Origin: Dipteronia dyeriana | Lineage: Eukaryota > Streptophyta > Magnoliopsida > Sapindales > Sapindaceae | DNA length: 64,000 bases | Reading direction: 5' to 3' | Assembly (NCBI GenBank): GCA_032871835.1 | Contig: CM065295.1 | Coordinates: 65,593,687 to 65,657,686, forward strand | Position numbers and translations under genes: made by a program | Part shown: positions 32,734 to 42,885 of the stretch, in pieces | Numbering within the stretch: position 1 is the first letter of the stretch | Layout: every line of letters begins with the position of its first letter | Notes under the pieces: model-generated | The model's input: the letters and a program-made list of their open reading frames with translations, nothing else | The model's database searches: none | Told to the model about the DNA's origin: nothing

Positions 32734-34540
32734 TTGATTAATGCCAGAATACGGTTTTCAGGTTTCAGTTCTCCATGGTGGAACTTTATTCATCGTTTTC
32801 TATCATATTTTTATTTACATTACATGTTTCTCGATAAATTGTCAAGGCATATATGATGCCGAGGTTAATCAAGTATTTAGTTATCTACGTGCAGTATATG
32901 AAAGTCTACGACGATCCATTTGTTCTTGTCTTGAAATTACAATTAATATTGAAGCTACCATCCTCTTTCTCTTTCTTCTTCATCTCTTGCATTATTCTAG
33001 TAGTCTACTACTCATCAATCCATATATATTTCCTCTTTAATACTAGCTTGCACTCAACACAAATTACAAATAAAATTACTCAACAAGAAATCAAGAATGG
33101 TGTCAACCAAATTTATCCGTGGACTATTATTTTCGTTACAAACTTCTAAAACCAATTAGTTTCTCAAAAGTATAATACAACTTGTTTTATATATTAAAAA
33201 GATTAAATTGTGAAACTTTGGCATTATTACATGAGACAAAATTGTGTATTTTGGATGAAATGTTTTGACTTTGGACTTTTTTTGTGCTTACTGATTTCAC
33301 AAGTCTTAAATGTGCCTGGACTTAGGTCACGGCCCACGGGGAACGGGTGTCCAACACTTGTCTTTAGCAAATAAAGTTGATGTTGATCGTTCGGGATTCA
33401 ATCACGTGATATTTTTTTTTTTTTTTTTTTGAAAGAAAGTAGTTGTGTGGAGAGGATTACGGATAGGATTCACTGTATCTACGAGTGTAATCCTATCCAA
33501 CTATAAGTACATCAAAATTCGATATGATCCGATTATAAAGTACTTAAATCTTATTTGATTTGATCCAAATGAAACTATTCTTAATATATAATGTTGATAA
33601 CATTTCTAAAATTTAAAAAATCAAATCATTATCCCATATGGTATTTTAAATAAAATTAGCAAACAAATATTTAACATGTAAGTTGTTGGACATAAAATGT
33701 GAGTTTCGGTAGATAGCCACAACGACACCATCTTTGGAGTCACTTACTTACTAAAGACCCCAACGGAGTCCCTTTCTCCAATCTTCATTGATTATTTCTA
33801 AGTAGCGGGACTCCGAGTAAGTGATCGGAGAAATATTAAACGTCTCAATCGCCATTGACATCTCAATGACACGTGATTGGATCTCCAACCAATGAAGATA
33901 AGACACAAATCCGCTTGTCAGAACGTATAACCTATTTAAACCCCGTTTTTTTTACCATTTTAAGGGATCTTTTTTTTTTCCTTAATTTTGTAGATTAAGT
34001 TTTCTCTCAATTGTAATATCTTACTTGCTTTCAATACTTAATAAAAAGGAATTATCCAGTGAATTCAGATTATCATCCCCCACATACAATTATCCAATAC
34101 CAGAAGTTCATTTATCGTACAACATAAGCAATACATAATTGTACGCTTTAAATTTTAAGATGTCTAACATATTAGAAAACATTAGTTCCAAACACAAACA
34201 TAAATGAATTCATTCAATAGTTTGAAATAAAAATATAATTATTTATCATAACAAAATACAATGGCACCTAAAGTTTACTCAATTTTATCTACATAAAACA
34301 ATATAAATTAAACGTTATATTTTGGTGGATCCGACGAATTGATAGATTTTCATATGAAAATCCAAGATCTGATCCGATCTAATGGATTTTAGAATTTAGG
34401 ATCCAATCCGATGTTCCATTTAATTTACCAAATTTCGTTTCAGTGTTTACTGACTTATTAGGAATGAAAAATGGAATGAGGATGATACAAAGTTGATTAC
34501 AAAAATACCCTAACATAAATAGCATGTTGAATTTTTGTTT
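32734..34540. other. Intergenic, copy A
   Basis: 3' flank of the peptide gene, then AT-rich sequence with a T-run at 33412-33430 that differs in length between the two copies. No gene or clear element was seen. Confidence 0.5.
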
Positions 34541-36111
34541 GGGGTATTATTGATTTAGTCCCTATGTTTTTTTTTGAAATGTTTTTTTTATGTGTTTTTT
34601 TACACTCACTTATCCATTTTTCAATGGATTGGGCCCTATGTTTTTCAAAACCACTCATTTCGGTCCTTCTATGAGTCAGACTAACGTCTCAATTAACAGA
34701 AATGAGGGTATTTTGGTCATTTAACATTGGTCTAACATATTTCGACAACATGTAATGAAAATAAAATAAGAAAAAAAGATTTTTTTTTTTTTTAAATGAT
34801 CAGTGGAGATCCAGACCCACCAAGAACACCCACTAAAACACACCTTCATCATCATCATCAATTTTTCCAGAAATCATAACCATCTACACCTTCAAATCCA
34901 ACCCACCATGATCGGATCTCCACCTAATCAAAAAAAGAGTTAAAACTTAAAACTCAAAACTCAAAACTCAAACTCAAGAACACAACAAAGAACACAAAGA
35001 ACCATATACTCCCATAATTTTTTTCAGAAATCATCAACATCTCCAACCATCTATATCCTCGAATCCAACCCACCATCGCCCAATTTCAAACACAACCAAA
35101 CCCAAACCCAAACACAACAATCACTCCTAAAATCAACGACTTTCAAAAAACAAAAATCTGGAAATGATGATGTTCACCTCCACCGCCAACCTATCAAATC
35201 GGCCTCTCCAGAAATCATCAACATCTCCAACCATCTACATCCTCGAATGCAACCCACCATCACTCACTGTTGAACACAACCAAACCCAAACCCAAACCCA
35301 AACACAACAATCACTCCTAAAATCAACCATTTAAAAAAAAAAAAAATCTGGAACTGGTGATGTTCACCTCCACTGCCACCCTTTCAAATTGGCCTCCACC
35401 ACCAACATTTCAATCAGACATCATTGCCACCCATTCACGTTATTGCCTCTGGTTTGTCAATGTCCTCAATTTGGAGGAGATACGATGTGTAAATATCCTC
35501 CGTTTTAAGGAGATCTGACACGGAGAAGTTAGATCTCCTCCGATCCACGTTAACCTAACACATATCTCCTTCGATCTGCATCGACCCAATGCCGATCTCC
35601 TCCGATCTATGTCGATCTCCACTGTCGCTCTCCATCGACCCAACTCTTTCATTTTTTTGTTCAGGGTTTCGTTTCTTCTTAATTTTTTGTTTTGGGTTTC
35701 CTTTTTTTTTTTTTTTTTTTTTTGTTATGGGTTACATTGATGATCGGAATGAGTTGATGGTGGAGAAGATGATGATGATGATGACTGATAAGTGCCTAAG
35801 TGGTGGTGGTTTTATTTTTTATAATTTTGAAAGATTTATTTATTTATTTATTTGTTTTTATTTTTCTTAATTTTTTTTCTTAAAAGAAAAATTAAATTTA
35901 TTTTATTTTATATATTTAAAGAAATTAAATGGTTAGGGGTAAATATGTCATTTCGTTTTTCTATAACCGTTGACCGTTATAATTCTTGTTAGAGGGACAA
36001 ACTTAAGTGGCTTTGGAAAACATAAGGCCCAATGTAGTGAAAAATGGATAAGTGAGTAAAAAAAACATTTCAAAAAAAGAAAAAGCATAGGGACTAAATC
36101 AATAATACCCC
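34541..36111. mobile_element. Non-autonomous Mutator-like element, copy A
   Basis: The outer 26 bp at each end are perfect inverted repeats (GGGGTATTATTGATTTAGTC and on), and similarity continues for about 120 bp. Flanking 10-mers ATTTTTGTTT and ATTTGTGTTT match at 9 of 10, fitting a Mutator-type 9-10-bp target duplication. The interior has a tandem repeat of about 185 bp (copies from about 35025 and 35209, a partial near 34869), a T-run and no transposase. No captured host gene was recognised. Confidence 0.75.
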
Positions 36112-36245
36112 ATTTGTGTTTTAATGTTAAAAAATATATTTTCTATTACTCATAACACTATAATCAAAATAATTAACATATTTATTATAAAATTTTAACT
36201 AATAAGCTTAATATTAATTAAAAATTGAGATTATGCAAATTTGAA

Positions 36246-36425
36246 CAAAGAACTAACACAAGGAAGGTTATCATCCATCCAAACCAACTCATTAGTAATA
36301 GAAAAACCTAATTTAACTAAAGCCTTATGCCACCTAGTTAGCATCTTCGATTGATAACATATTTTGAATTGTGGGAACTTCTACGTGATTAAGAATTTTT
36401 TGAATATCATGCCAACTTCATGCAA
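36246..36425 (-). pseudogene. RNase H-like relic of a LINE-type element, copy A
   Basis: Minus-strand reading in shifting frames gives a DIQKILNHVEVP-like segment, then HKALVKLGFSITNELVWMDD, which resembles the C-terminal end of the RNase H domain in plant non-LTR elements (ANxVAHxLAKLGLS...VWMED). It is broken by a stop and frame changes. Confidence 0.45.
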
Positions 36426-36664
36426 GGCTATATCTCTGCTGGGTATGTGAAGTCTGAAAACAACCGAAGGAAAGGAATCCGAAATGAACCGCAGTGTTGA
36501 CTGCGGTGCAATTAGTGGTTATTCATAGAAGATTTACGCAGTGTAGACCGAGGCAAAATCAACCACAATATTTTTAATGGTGCTTCATAGAGGTTTACTG
36601 CGGTACAGGGTGCGGGCTACAGATTGCGGCCCAGAACACAGTGACAATGAGAACTGTGCACAAA

Positions 36665-38408
36665 TAATGGTGTAATAATGGAGTGGCCCGGCCCATTAGG
36701 CACGGTTTGTTTCCGAAAACGGAGGCTCGACAAGACACGCCGGCCTGCCTCAGGCGGGTCGTGCCAGGCCTGGTCTGGCGGGCCTGATCCATAATCATTT
36801 TTAAATTCGATTTTTTTAAAATTAAGTTTATTTGGATTTAGGGTTTAGGGTTTAAGATTTAAAATCCAAAAATAAATAAAGAAAATGAACAATTATTTAT
36901 TTATTTAATTATTTTTCACTTATAAAATTCAGTATTACATATTTACATTATTGCCTCATTAAAAACCTTACCAAGAAAAATCCAGTGGGATAAAAACTTG
37001 GTAAGGTAAAAAGAGTGCAACCGTTTTACAACTTACAAGTAAATACTAAATACATATGTAAAAGTATAACCTAGTTCTGGTCCGGACCACTACCTGGAGG
37101 TTCATCAATATATAGATTGTTGAAATTTAGAATAAGCTCTTTATCTACAGTTTGATTTTACAACTTTTTTTTAGTATGCTCCCAATCCCTGAGGCATGTT
37201 AATACCTCCACCATCTCCGGGGACAAACAGTTTCTTCTTGGTTCAATTATACGTCCACTGGTGCTGAAAGCTTGTTCTAAAGACATCGTTGACACATGAA
37301 TAACCAGTACGTCAAGTGATAAGTGTGACAGAACTGGATACCTGTACGTATAGGTCTTCCACCATAACAACAAATCAAATTCTTCCTTGTCTCCAATAGC
37401 ATCGAACTGTGTTTCAAGGTACCTAATCAGTTCGGTACAAGAAGATTGGCCAGATCTTTGCCCTGAAGAAGTACTTGTTGATTTGTCCTTTCTTCACTGT
37501 TTCAGAAGGCTCCAAGTTGTTTGCTTCGGCTCTATCTCCGGTTGTGTTGATTGAGGGGTGTCAATGTTGTCAAACCTGCTATCATAAATACGAAAAATCT
37601 CGAACAACTTGGTTCGAATGTCAGTAATTTGTTATGAATAATCTATTTACAAATTAATACCAATAAACTCAAGCAAAACTTCTAAACCAGATAATTTAAC
37701 CTTGAGATCTACTATAACACTTAAGGCATAAAGTAGAGGAATGTTAGCCCAATATTTTTTTAACTTTGTCTTCATGGCAACAACTACAGCCCCTAGATAT
37801 TCATATTCTCTATAACTGTTTAACACTTCAGACATTTCCACTATCTGATGGATTGCCTATGAAGATGTGGGATAATAGACTCCGGAAAGAGTTATAGTGG
37901 CATTGTAAAAAATCTTTAAAAATTGAACAAAAACCCTTGCCACATACCAATCGTCTGTGATAAGTGTTTTTGCTTTAGGACGATCTGTTTCAGCCAATTT
38001 CAAGTTATAAAAACATGTAATGGTTGTATCATATTCTAAATAATTTTCCAACATTAAATAAGTAGAGTTCCACCTTACCAGCATATCAGTTTAGAATCGT
38101 CGGGGGTTTGAGACCGTTTAATTTACAGTGTCTCTTGAATTCACTGAATATAGGATTAGAACTGCAAATCTAAGAAATGACATCTCTGATGCGATCTATT
38201 TGGTCGCTTGCCTACTTTAAACCAGTATGTACAACTAAATTTATAATATGACATGCACACCGTTGATGGAAGAAATAACCTCCATCTTGCGGGATATTTC
38301 TTGTAACAAACAATGTAATAAATCTAGTATTTGCAGATGCATTATCTAATGTGATCGAAAAGATGCGATGCGTGATTTCATAAGTTTCTAAAACAGAAAT
38401 AATGACAT
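36665..38408. mobile_element. hAT element 1, copy A, truncated by the duplication junction
   Basis: Starts TAATGGTGTAATAATGG with GC-rich subterminal sequence rich in GGCCTG/CAGGCC words, identical to the left end of the full element at 46838. It ends abruptly at the junction after 1.74 kb, lacking the BED-finger half and the right terminus. Confidence 0.85.
37071..38408 (-). pseudogene. hAT transposase C-terminal part, copy A
   Basis: Contains the hAT dimerisation segment (LVIHVSTMSLEQAFSTSGRI, then LSPEMVEVLTCLRDWEH) around 37170-37330 and upstream core fragments at 37647-38084. It is split by stops and frameshifts and lacks its N-terminal half. Confidence 0.85.
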
Positions 38409-38437
38409 ATCAACCCGTGGTTTTTCCTATTTGGAGG
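38405..38437. other. Duplication junction with 33-bp templated insert
   Basis: hAT sequence ending AATGACAT joins LTR sequence through a shared ACAT (38405-38408; 28308-28311 in the LTR). After 33 bp it jumps back through a shared GAGG (38434-38437; 28290-28293) and restarts the LTR segment at 28294. Thus 38405-38437 duplicates 28308-28340, which then appears again at 38452-38484. Confidence 0.93.
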
Positions 38438-39089
38438 TTCGAGTGCGGCACACATATCAACCCGTGGTTTTTCCTATTTGGAGGGTTTCCACGTAAATCT
38501 CAAGTGTCTTTATTATTTCCGCACTTTATACACTTGTGATATTTTTGTAACTAGTTAGGGACATTTTCGTCAACTTGACCTTTAATGAAAATTGGGTAAA
38601 ATTGTTTAAAATCTATTCACCCCTTCTAGATTAATATTATACACACCATAATATTTATTTCACTATTTTTAGCATTTGCTACCAAACATATTTTTGAAAT
38701 TCAAAACTAAAGTTAGAAACATTGTTTTTATTTTCAATTTCTTTTCAAAAAATAGTAAATAAAAAAGGCTTACCGAACGGGATTTGGATCTTCTACTGAT
38801 CTGATTTTTTTCCCTGATCTTTTTAAAATATGTGATTGGTTGTTGGTAAAGTAGTTGTGGAAATCAATCATATCTTAACCACACATTCATTGCAATACTT
38901 ATGAGTCATGAGATTAGACGAGGTTAAGAAAAAGATCAGATCAGTAGATGATCCAAATTCTACCGTTAAATGAGTGAAATATAAAGTAGAAAAATATTAC
39001 AATAGCCAATCAAGATTATCCAAGATTACAGCTGGTATGTACATGTTGATACTGCCATATATTCCCTATCATATATAGTAAACACTAGA

Positions 39090-41975
39090 CTAGACGAGCA
39101 TGGGTTTGCTACGAGAATCATTGCTAGAAAATCCATAATCATCACTGGATGATATGGTCACCGTACTCATGGTTCTTGATTGCAACACGTGTCCACCAAT
39201 CCTACTAAACATAGCACCACTATCATAATCCGATGCGTAGTTGTTGATGATGGGTTGCTGATCATCATCAAGGTGGGGCACACAAATTCCACTCCATGGC
39301 CCACCACCAAGCTTGTCATACTCTTGTTGTAGCTGCAGTGCAAACTCAAGGCCCCAGACCACATCACTCATCGACGGCCGTTTGATTCCCGCATCATCCA
39401 GACAGCTCATGGCGACCTCACAGAATTTCTTCAAGCACTGTGGCGCTATCTGACCCTGTAAAACCGGATCAACGATTTGATCAAGCGTCCCGTTCTGATC
39501 ATAGCATTGCCGGGCCCACCCAGCCAAGTTCCCTTGCTTCTTGTGATTCTTGTCCACCGTTCTAATAATTGGCGCCCTCGCACATATGACTTCACACAAC
39601 ACCACCCCAAACGAGTATACGTCGGATTTGTCCGTTAGTCGGTGAAGCCGTATATACTCCGGATCCAAATACCCGAAACTACCCTTGACGGCGGTGCTGA
39701 CGTGAGCTTTGGACGTCGTGGACGTGGGTCCCACTTTGGACAGTCCAAAATCAGACACTTTGGCCACCCATTTTTCATCCAACAAGATATTTGTCGTCTT
39801 CACGTCACGGTGGATGATCACTTGCTTGGCCCCCGTGTGAAGATAATTGAGTCCACGGCCGGCACCTATGCATATCTGTAGCCGTTGATTCCACGAGAGA
39901 GGAGGATTATCGGAGTCGTAGAGATGGTCACGGAGGGTCCCACGAGTCATGTAACCGTAAACGAGGATCATCTCACCAGCATCGTTGCAGTAACCAATCA
40001 GAGGGACCAAATGAAGGTAACGAAGCTGAGAGAGCATCTCGATCTCGGTCTTGAACTCGTGAGCACCCTGTTGTGACCCCGGATTCAGCCGTTTGATGGC
40101 GACTTGGGTGGTCCCACTCCCACTCGCACCGTTGATGAACCCTTTGTACACGTTGCCAAACCCTCCCACTCCGATTATGAAAACCTTATCAAAGTTGTTT
40201 GTAGCCGCTTTCATCTCCGACAGTGAAAAGTGTCTGCAAAGATCGGACGGTAGAGATGACCCGTTTGACTGGGTTGACTTGCTCGCAGTCGTCAAAGACG
40301 AAAAACGATCCCACCAAGACTTTTCCACGCTGTGGGAACCAGAGTACTCATTCGCTTTACTAATTCTTCGCCGGAGAATGAACAATAAGACAACGGAGAC
40401 GGCGACGAAGCTGGACACAACACCAACGACGACTGCGATTATAATTTTGCGATGGTTGCTGCGATTATTACCTGAAGCAGGCGGCGCAACCGGTGTTGGG
40501 GTTGTCCTAGGATCAGGATTAAGTCCGGCCAGACTTCCGAAATTGTCGACTTTAAAGATTTCAACGCCGTTCAAGATGGCGTCAGAGTAGTTAGTCATAT
40601 ACGCCGGAGCAGGGTGCAAAGCAATAGAGAGATTCTGTTTCTTTTGGTTTGCTTTTGATCCCATCAACACAGCGTAGTCTTTGTAAACTGGAACACCACT
40701 TCCACCACCCCAACCAATCACGTCCGCTCGTTTCTCGGCCGCTTGATCAGCGATGTATATCTCAAACACTCTGTTTTGAATTACTGTTATCTCTGGCTGA
40801 AACTCGCAAAAGTGAAGCCTAACAAGATAAGTAAACGTGGAATCCACCGGAAAATCCCAAGTGAGCTGATAATTTTCGTTCACTCTGGTATCATTTCCCA
40901 TTGTCCTGGCTGTTTGATAGACTGCAACTGGAGCAGAGTAATTATGTATCAATCTAAATCTGGGTTGAAAAGTAAGGTTAACAGGGAGAGCGCTGGGATA
41001 AGCTTTTGTTAAGTAGCGGACGTCGTCTTCCCAGGTTCGATACATGTCGGTGTCTTCTCCGGCCGAGATGAAGCTCCCACCGACGTTTACTCTGTATACC
41101 GTCTCAAGAGCGTTACTGTTTGAGAGACTATACAAAGTTCCTGCCGTCTGCCCCACAAAGGGATACTCTTTTGCACCGGTTGCGGTTGTGTAATAAAGGT
41201 TGGGAGGCATGGATACTATTTCAATTCCATTGATAAAAGCGTACGAATCCTTGTAATCTTGGCTCGGAGTGAATGTTATGTTCAAAATTTGATTTTCTTG
41301 GACGTTGACACAGAATTCCTTTAAAATGGTGTCCTGGCGAGAAGAGCTAGATGCGAGTGAAGTACTGAAGTTACTGAGCAGCGTAAAAGAACCGGCTTTG
41401 ACAGAGAAAAAAGCCTTAGATCTGTCCAAGTTCTGATACGACGTCTCGTAGAAATGAAATCGGATGAATTTTTGGCCCGGGGTGAGGTTGAATGTGTAGC
41501 TGAACTGGGAATGGGAGAGGCGAGCCGTCATGTACGGGATATTCTCGACGGCTGAGCTGGGTTGTTTGCTGGGTGCGGTGGTTGTTGATGCGTTGTTTTG
41601 TGATTGGTGTAAAGGGAAATGTTCGGAGTTGATATCTCCGATCCAGGTTCGCGGGCCATCCCGGGAAGTGACATTGTGGGAGGAGCCGCAGTAGAGAAAT
41701 ATGGTTTCTGTTGGAGTGTAAAAGTGAGGGGATTCACCGGCGACGGGGACGGAGAGGCGGTGGAAATATGGTTTCTGTTGGAGTGTAAAAGTGAGGGGAT
41801 TCACCGGCGACGGGGACGGAGAGGAGGTGGAAGAAGATGATGATGAAAAGTATGGGAAGAAGAAGATGATGAAAAGTATGGGAAGAAGATATTTCTTGTT
41901 AATTTTGTCCATTGATTTGGTGGGAAAGAGGATTCCAAAGAAAAACAAGAGAGGAGAAGTAGCTGGTTTAAACAT
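39090..41975 (-). CDS. FERONIA-like CrRLK1L receptor kinase, copy B
   Basis: Intact 961-codon frame with the same architecture as the copy at 28939: signal region with the 31-residue expansion, malectin-like ectodomain, one transmembrane helix and a kinase with GVGGFGNVYKG, VAIK, HRDVKTTN and DFG. The only amino-acid difference I found is residue 421, Gly here (GGT) against Ala in copy A (GCT), in ADVIxWGGGSG of the ectodomain. Two silent changes were also seen (39399 and 40254). Both copies keep an open frame, so both may be functional, or the duplication may be too young for decay to show. It faces its own peptide gene 592 bp away. Confidence 0.93.
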   Translation of the reverse strand: MFKPATSPLLFFFGILFPTKSMDKINKKYLLPILFIIFFFPYFSSSSSSTSSPSPSPVNPLTFTLQQKPYFHRLSVPVAGESPHFYTPTETIFLYCGSSHNVTSRDGPRTWIGDINSEHFPLHQSQNNASTTTAPSKQPSSAVENIPYMTARLSHSQFSYTFNLTPGQKFIRFHFYETSYQNLDRSKAFFSVKAGSFTLLSNFSTSLASSSSRQDTILKEFCVNVQENQILNITFTPSQDYKDSYAFINGIEIVSMPPNLYYTTATGAKEYPFVGQTAGTLYSLSNSNALETVYRVNVGGSFISAGEDTDMYRTWEDDVRYLTKAYPSALPVNLTFQPRFRLIHNYSAPVAVYQTARTMGNDTRVNENYQLTWDFPVDSTFTYLVRLHFCEFQPEITVIQNRVFEIYIADQAAEKRADVIGWGGGSGVPVYKDYAVLMGSKANQKKQNLSIALHPAPAYMTNYSDAILNGVEIFKVDNFGSLAGLNPDPRTTPTPVAPPASGNNRSNHRKIIIAVVVGVVSSFVAVSVVLLFILRRRISKANEYSGSHSVEKSWWDRFSSLTTASKSTQSNGSSLPSDLCRHFSLSEMKAATNNFDKVFIIGVGGFGNVYKGFINGASGSGTTQVAIKRLNPGSQQGAHEFKTEIEMLSQLRYLHLVPLIGYCNDAGEMILVYGYMTRGTLRDHLYDSDNPPLSWNQRLQICIGAGRGLNYLHTGAKQVIIHRDVKTTNILLDEKWVAKVSDFGLSKVGPTSTTSKAHVSTAVKGSFGYLDPEYIRLHRLTDKSDVYSFGVVLCEVICARAPIIRTVDKNHKKQGNLAGWARQCYDQNGTLDQIVDPVLQGQIAPQCLKKFCEVAMSCLDDAGIKRPSMSDVVWGLEFALQLQQEYDKLGGGPWSGICVPHLDDDQQPIINNYASDYDSGAMFSRIGGHVLQSRTMSTVTISSSDDYGFSSNDSRSKPMLV
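41702..41893. repeat. Two compensating tandem duplications in the receptor signal region, copy B
   Basis: Same 67-bp and 26-bp tandem units as at 31551-31742, shifted by 10151. They therefore arose before the 10-kb duplication. Confidence 0.9.
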
Positions 41976-42178
41976 AAATGGAATTTCAAAGAGAGATTAT
42001 TTTTTGTTTAAGGAAAAAAGAAAAGAAAAGAACGTTAACAGTTGATTCTTGTGAACTGGAGCGTGAAAGTTCACTTGGAAAAGTCGTTGGCAGATAGTCT
42101 TCGTCTTGCGTGTACTGGTCGTTGGCAGATCCTTTATTAAAAGAAAATATTTAAAAAAAAAAAGACAAATTGTACTAA

Positions 42179-42196
42179 TTGACCACTGTTGGTCAA
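42179..42196. promoter_or_regulatory. Palindromic W-box pair in the shared divergent promoter, copy B
   Basis: TTGACC, six bases, GGTCAA: identical to the copy A site despite a substitution a few bases downstream. Confidence 0.45.
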
Positions 42197-42483
42197 CCAC
42201 CCAAAATTACCCTTTTTTTTTTTTTGTGTTTGGAGAATATTAAAAATAAAAAATCAAATATTATTTCTTTCGAAACAATATTTGAACGTATGATTGGGGT
42301 CCACAGCCTATTATCGGATGTAATCGTACAAAGATCGGGCTTGCTGTGCAAGTTTGAGATATTTAACATCTCACCAATAATTGGATAAGGTTGGATGGAG
42401 TGATTGTATGCCGTTCATTTCATAATAAAATATCAAGTAAAACAAAAACCATTCCACGTCTTACACGTTTCCACTTGAAATCC

Positions 42484-42490
42484 TATATAA
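42484..42490 (+). promoter_or_regulatory. TATA box of the peptide gene, copy B
   Basis: TATATAA, 78 bp before the ATG, same context as in copy A. Confidence 0.6.
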
Positions 42491-42567
42491 CAAGCTTTGG
42501 ATTACAATTGAAAATCAACACTCAACAGAGCATTAAGCAATAGAGAAATAAACAAGGTAGAGTGAAG

Positions 42568-42885
42568 ATGGAAAAGACGTGGAAAACCAAAGGAGGTGTT
42601 TATGTAGGCGCACTACTCATGATGCTCTTCATTCATGCAAACCCTTCGAGGGCTATGATGAGCAACAACAGCTGCTCCTCCATCGCCGACGATCAAAGTC
42701 TTGAGGTCTTGCTGGAATCGGAAATTGTCAGAAAAACGGTTTCATTCAACGCTTTTTTCCATACTCCAATAGTGAATTGTGGGCCACGTAAAAACTATAG
42801 ATGCCTCCCAGACCCACGACCTTACAAAATAGGTGAACCTTGTTACAATAGGTTGTATCCTCCTCCTCCGAATCGTGGATGCTAG
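42568..42885 (+). CDS. Secreted cysteine-rich peptide, atypical RALF-like, copy B
   Basis: The same 105-residue precursor as at 32416, with no amino-acid difference seen: signal peptide to about residue 29, ESE-IVRK propeptide block, and four C-terminal cysteines in C-x7-C-x12-C-x12-C spacing ending on the last residue. It is divergently arranged with receptor copy B. If the products are a ligand and its receptor, the duplication has doubled both together. RALF membership is inferred from propeptide and cysteine layout, not from the canonical YISY/YRRGC motifs. Confidence 0.75.
   Translation: MEKTWKTKGGVYVGALLMMLFIHANPSRAMMSNNSCSSIADDQSLEVLLESEIVRKTVSFNAFFHTPIVNCGPRKNYRCLPDPRPYKIGEPCYNRLYPPPPNRGC

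Larger units (their letters stand above)
28294..38408. repeat. Segmental tandem duplication, copy A (about 10.1 kb)
   Basis: Direct repeat of 38438-48581. Offsets grow from 10144 to 10173 through small indels, mainly in homopolymer and short-repeat tracts. It carries an LTR tail, a receptor kinase gene, a peptide gene, a Mutator-like element, an RNase H relic and the first 1.74 kb of a hAT element. Copy A stops inside the hAT element, which runs on in full after copy B, so copy B keeps the ancestral right flank and copy A the ancestral left flank. Confidence 0.97.

Noticed and set aside
32741..33149. Two overlapping frames of about 98 codons just after the peptide gene
   Set aside because: AT-rich 3' flank without signal peptide, domain or start context; identical in copy B only because of the recent duplication.
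35589..35870. 93-codon frame inside the Mutator-like element as a captured gene
   Set aside because: The Phe run comes from a poly-T tract that differs between copies, and the frame is broken in copy B.
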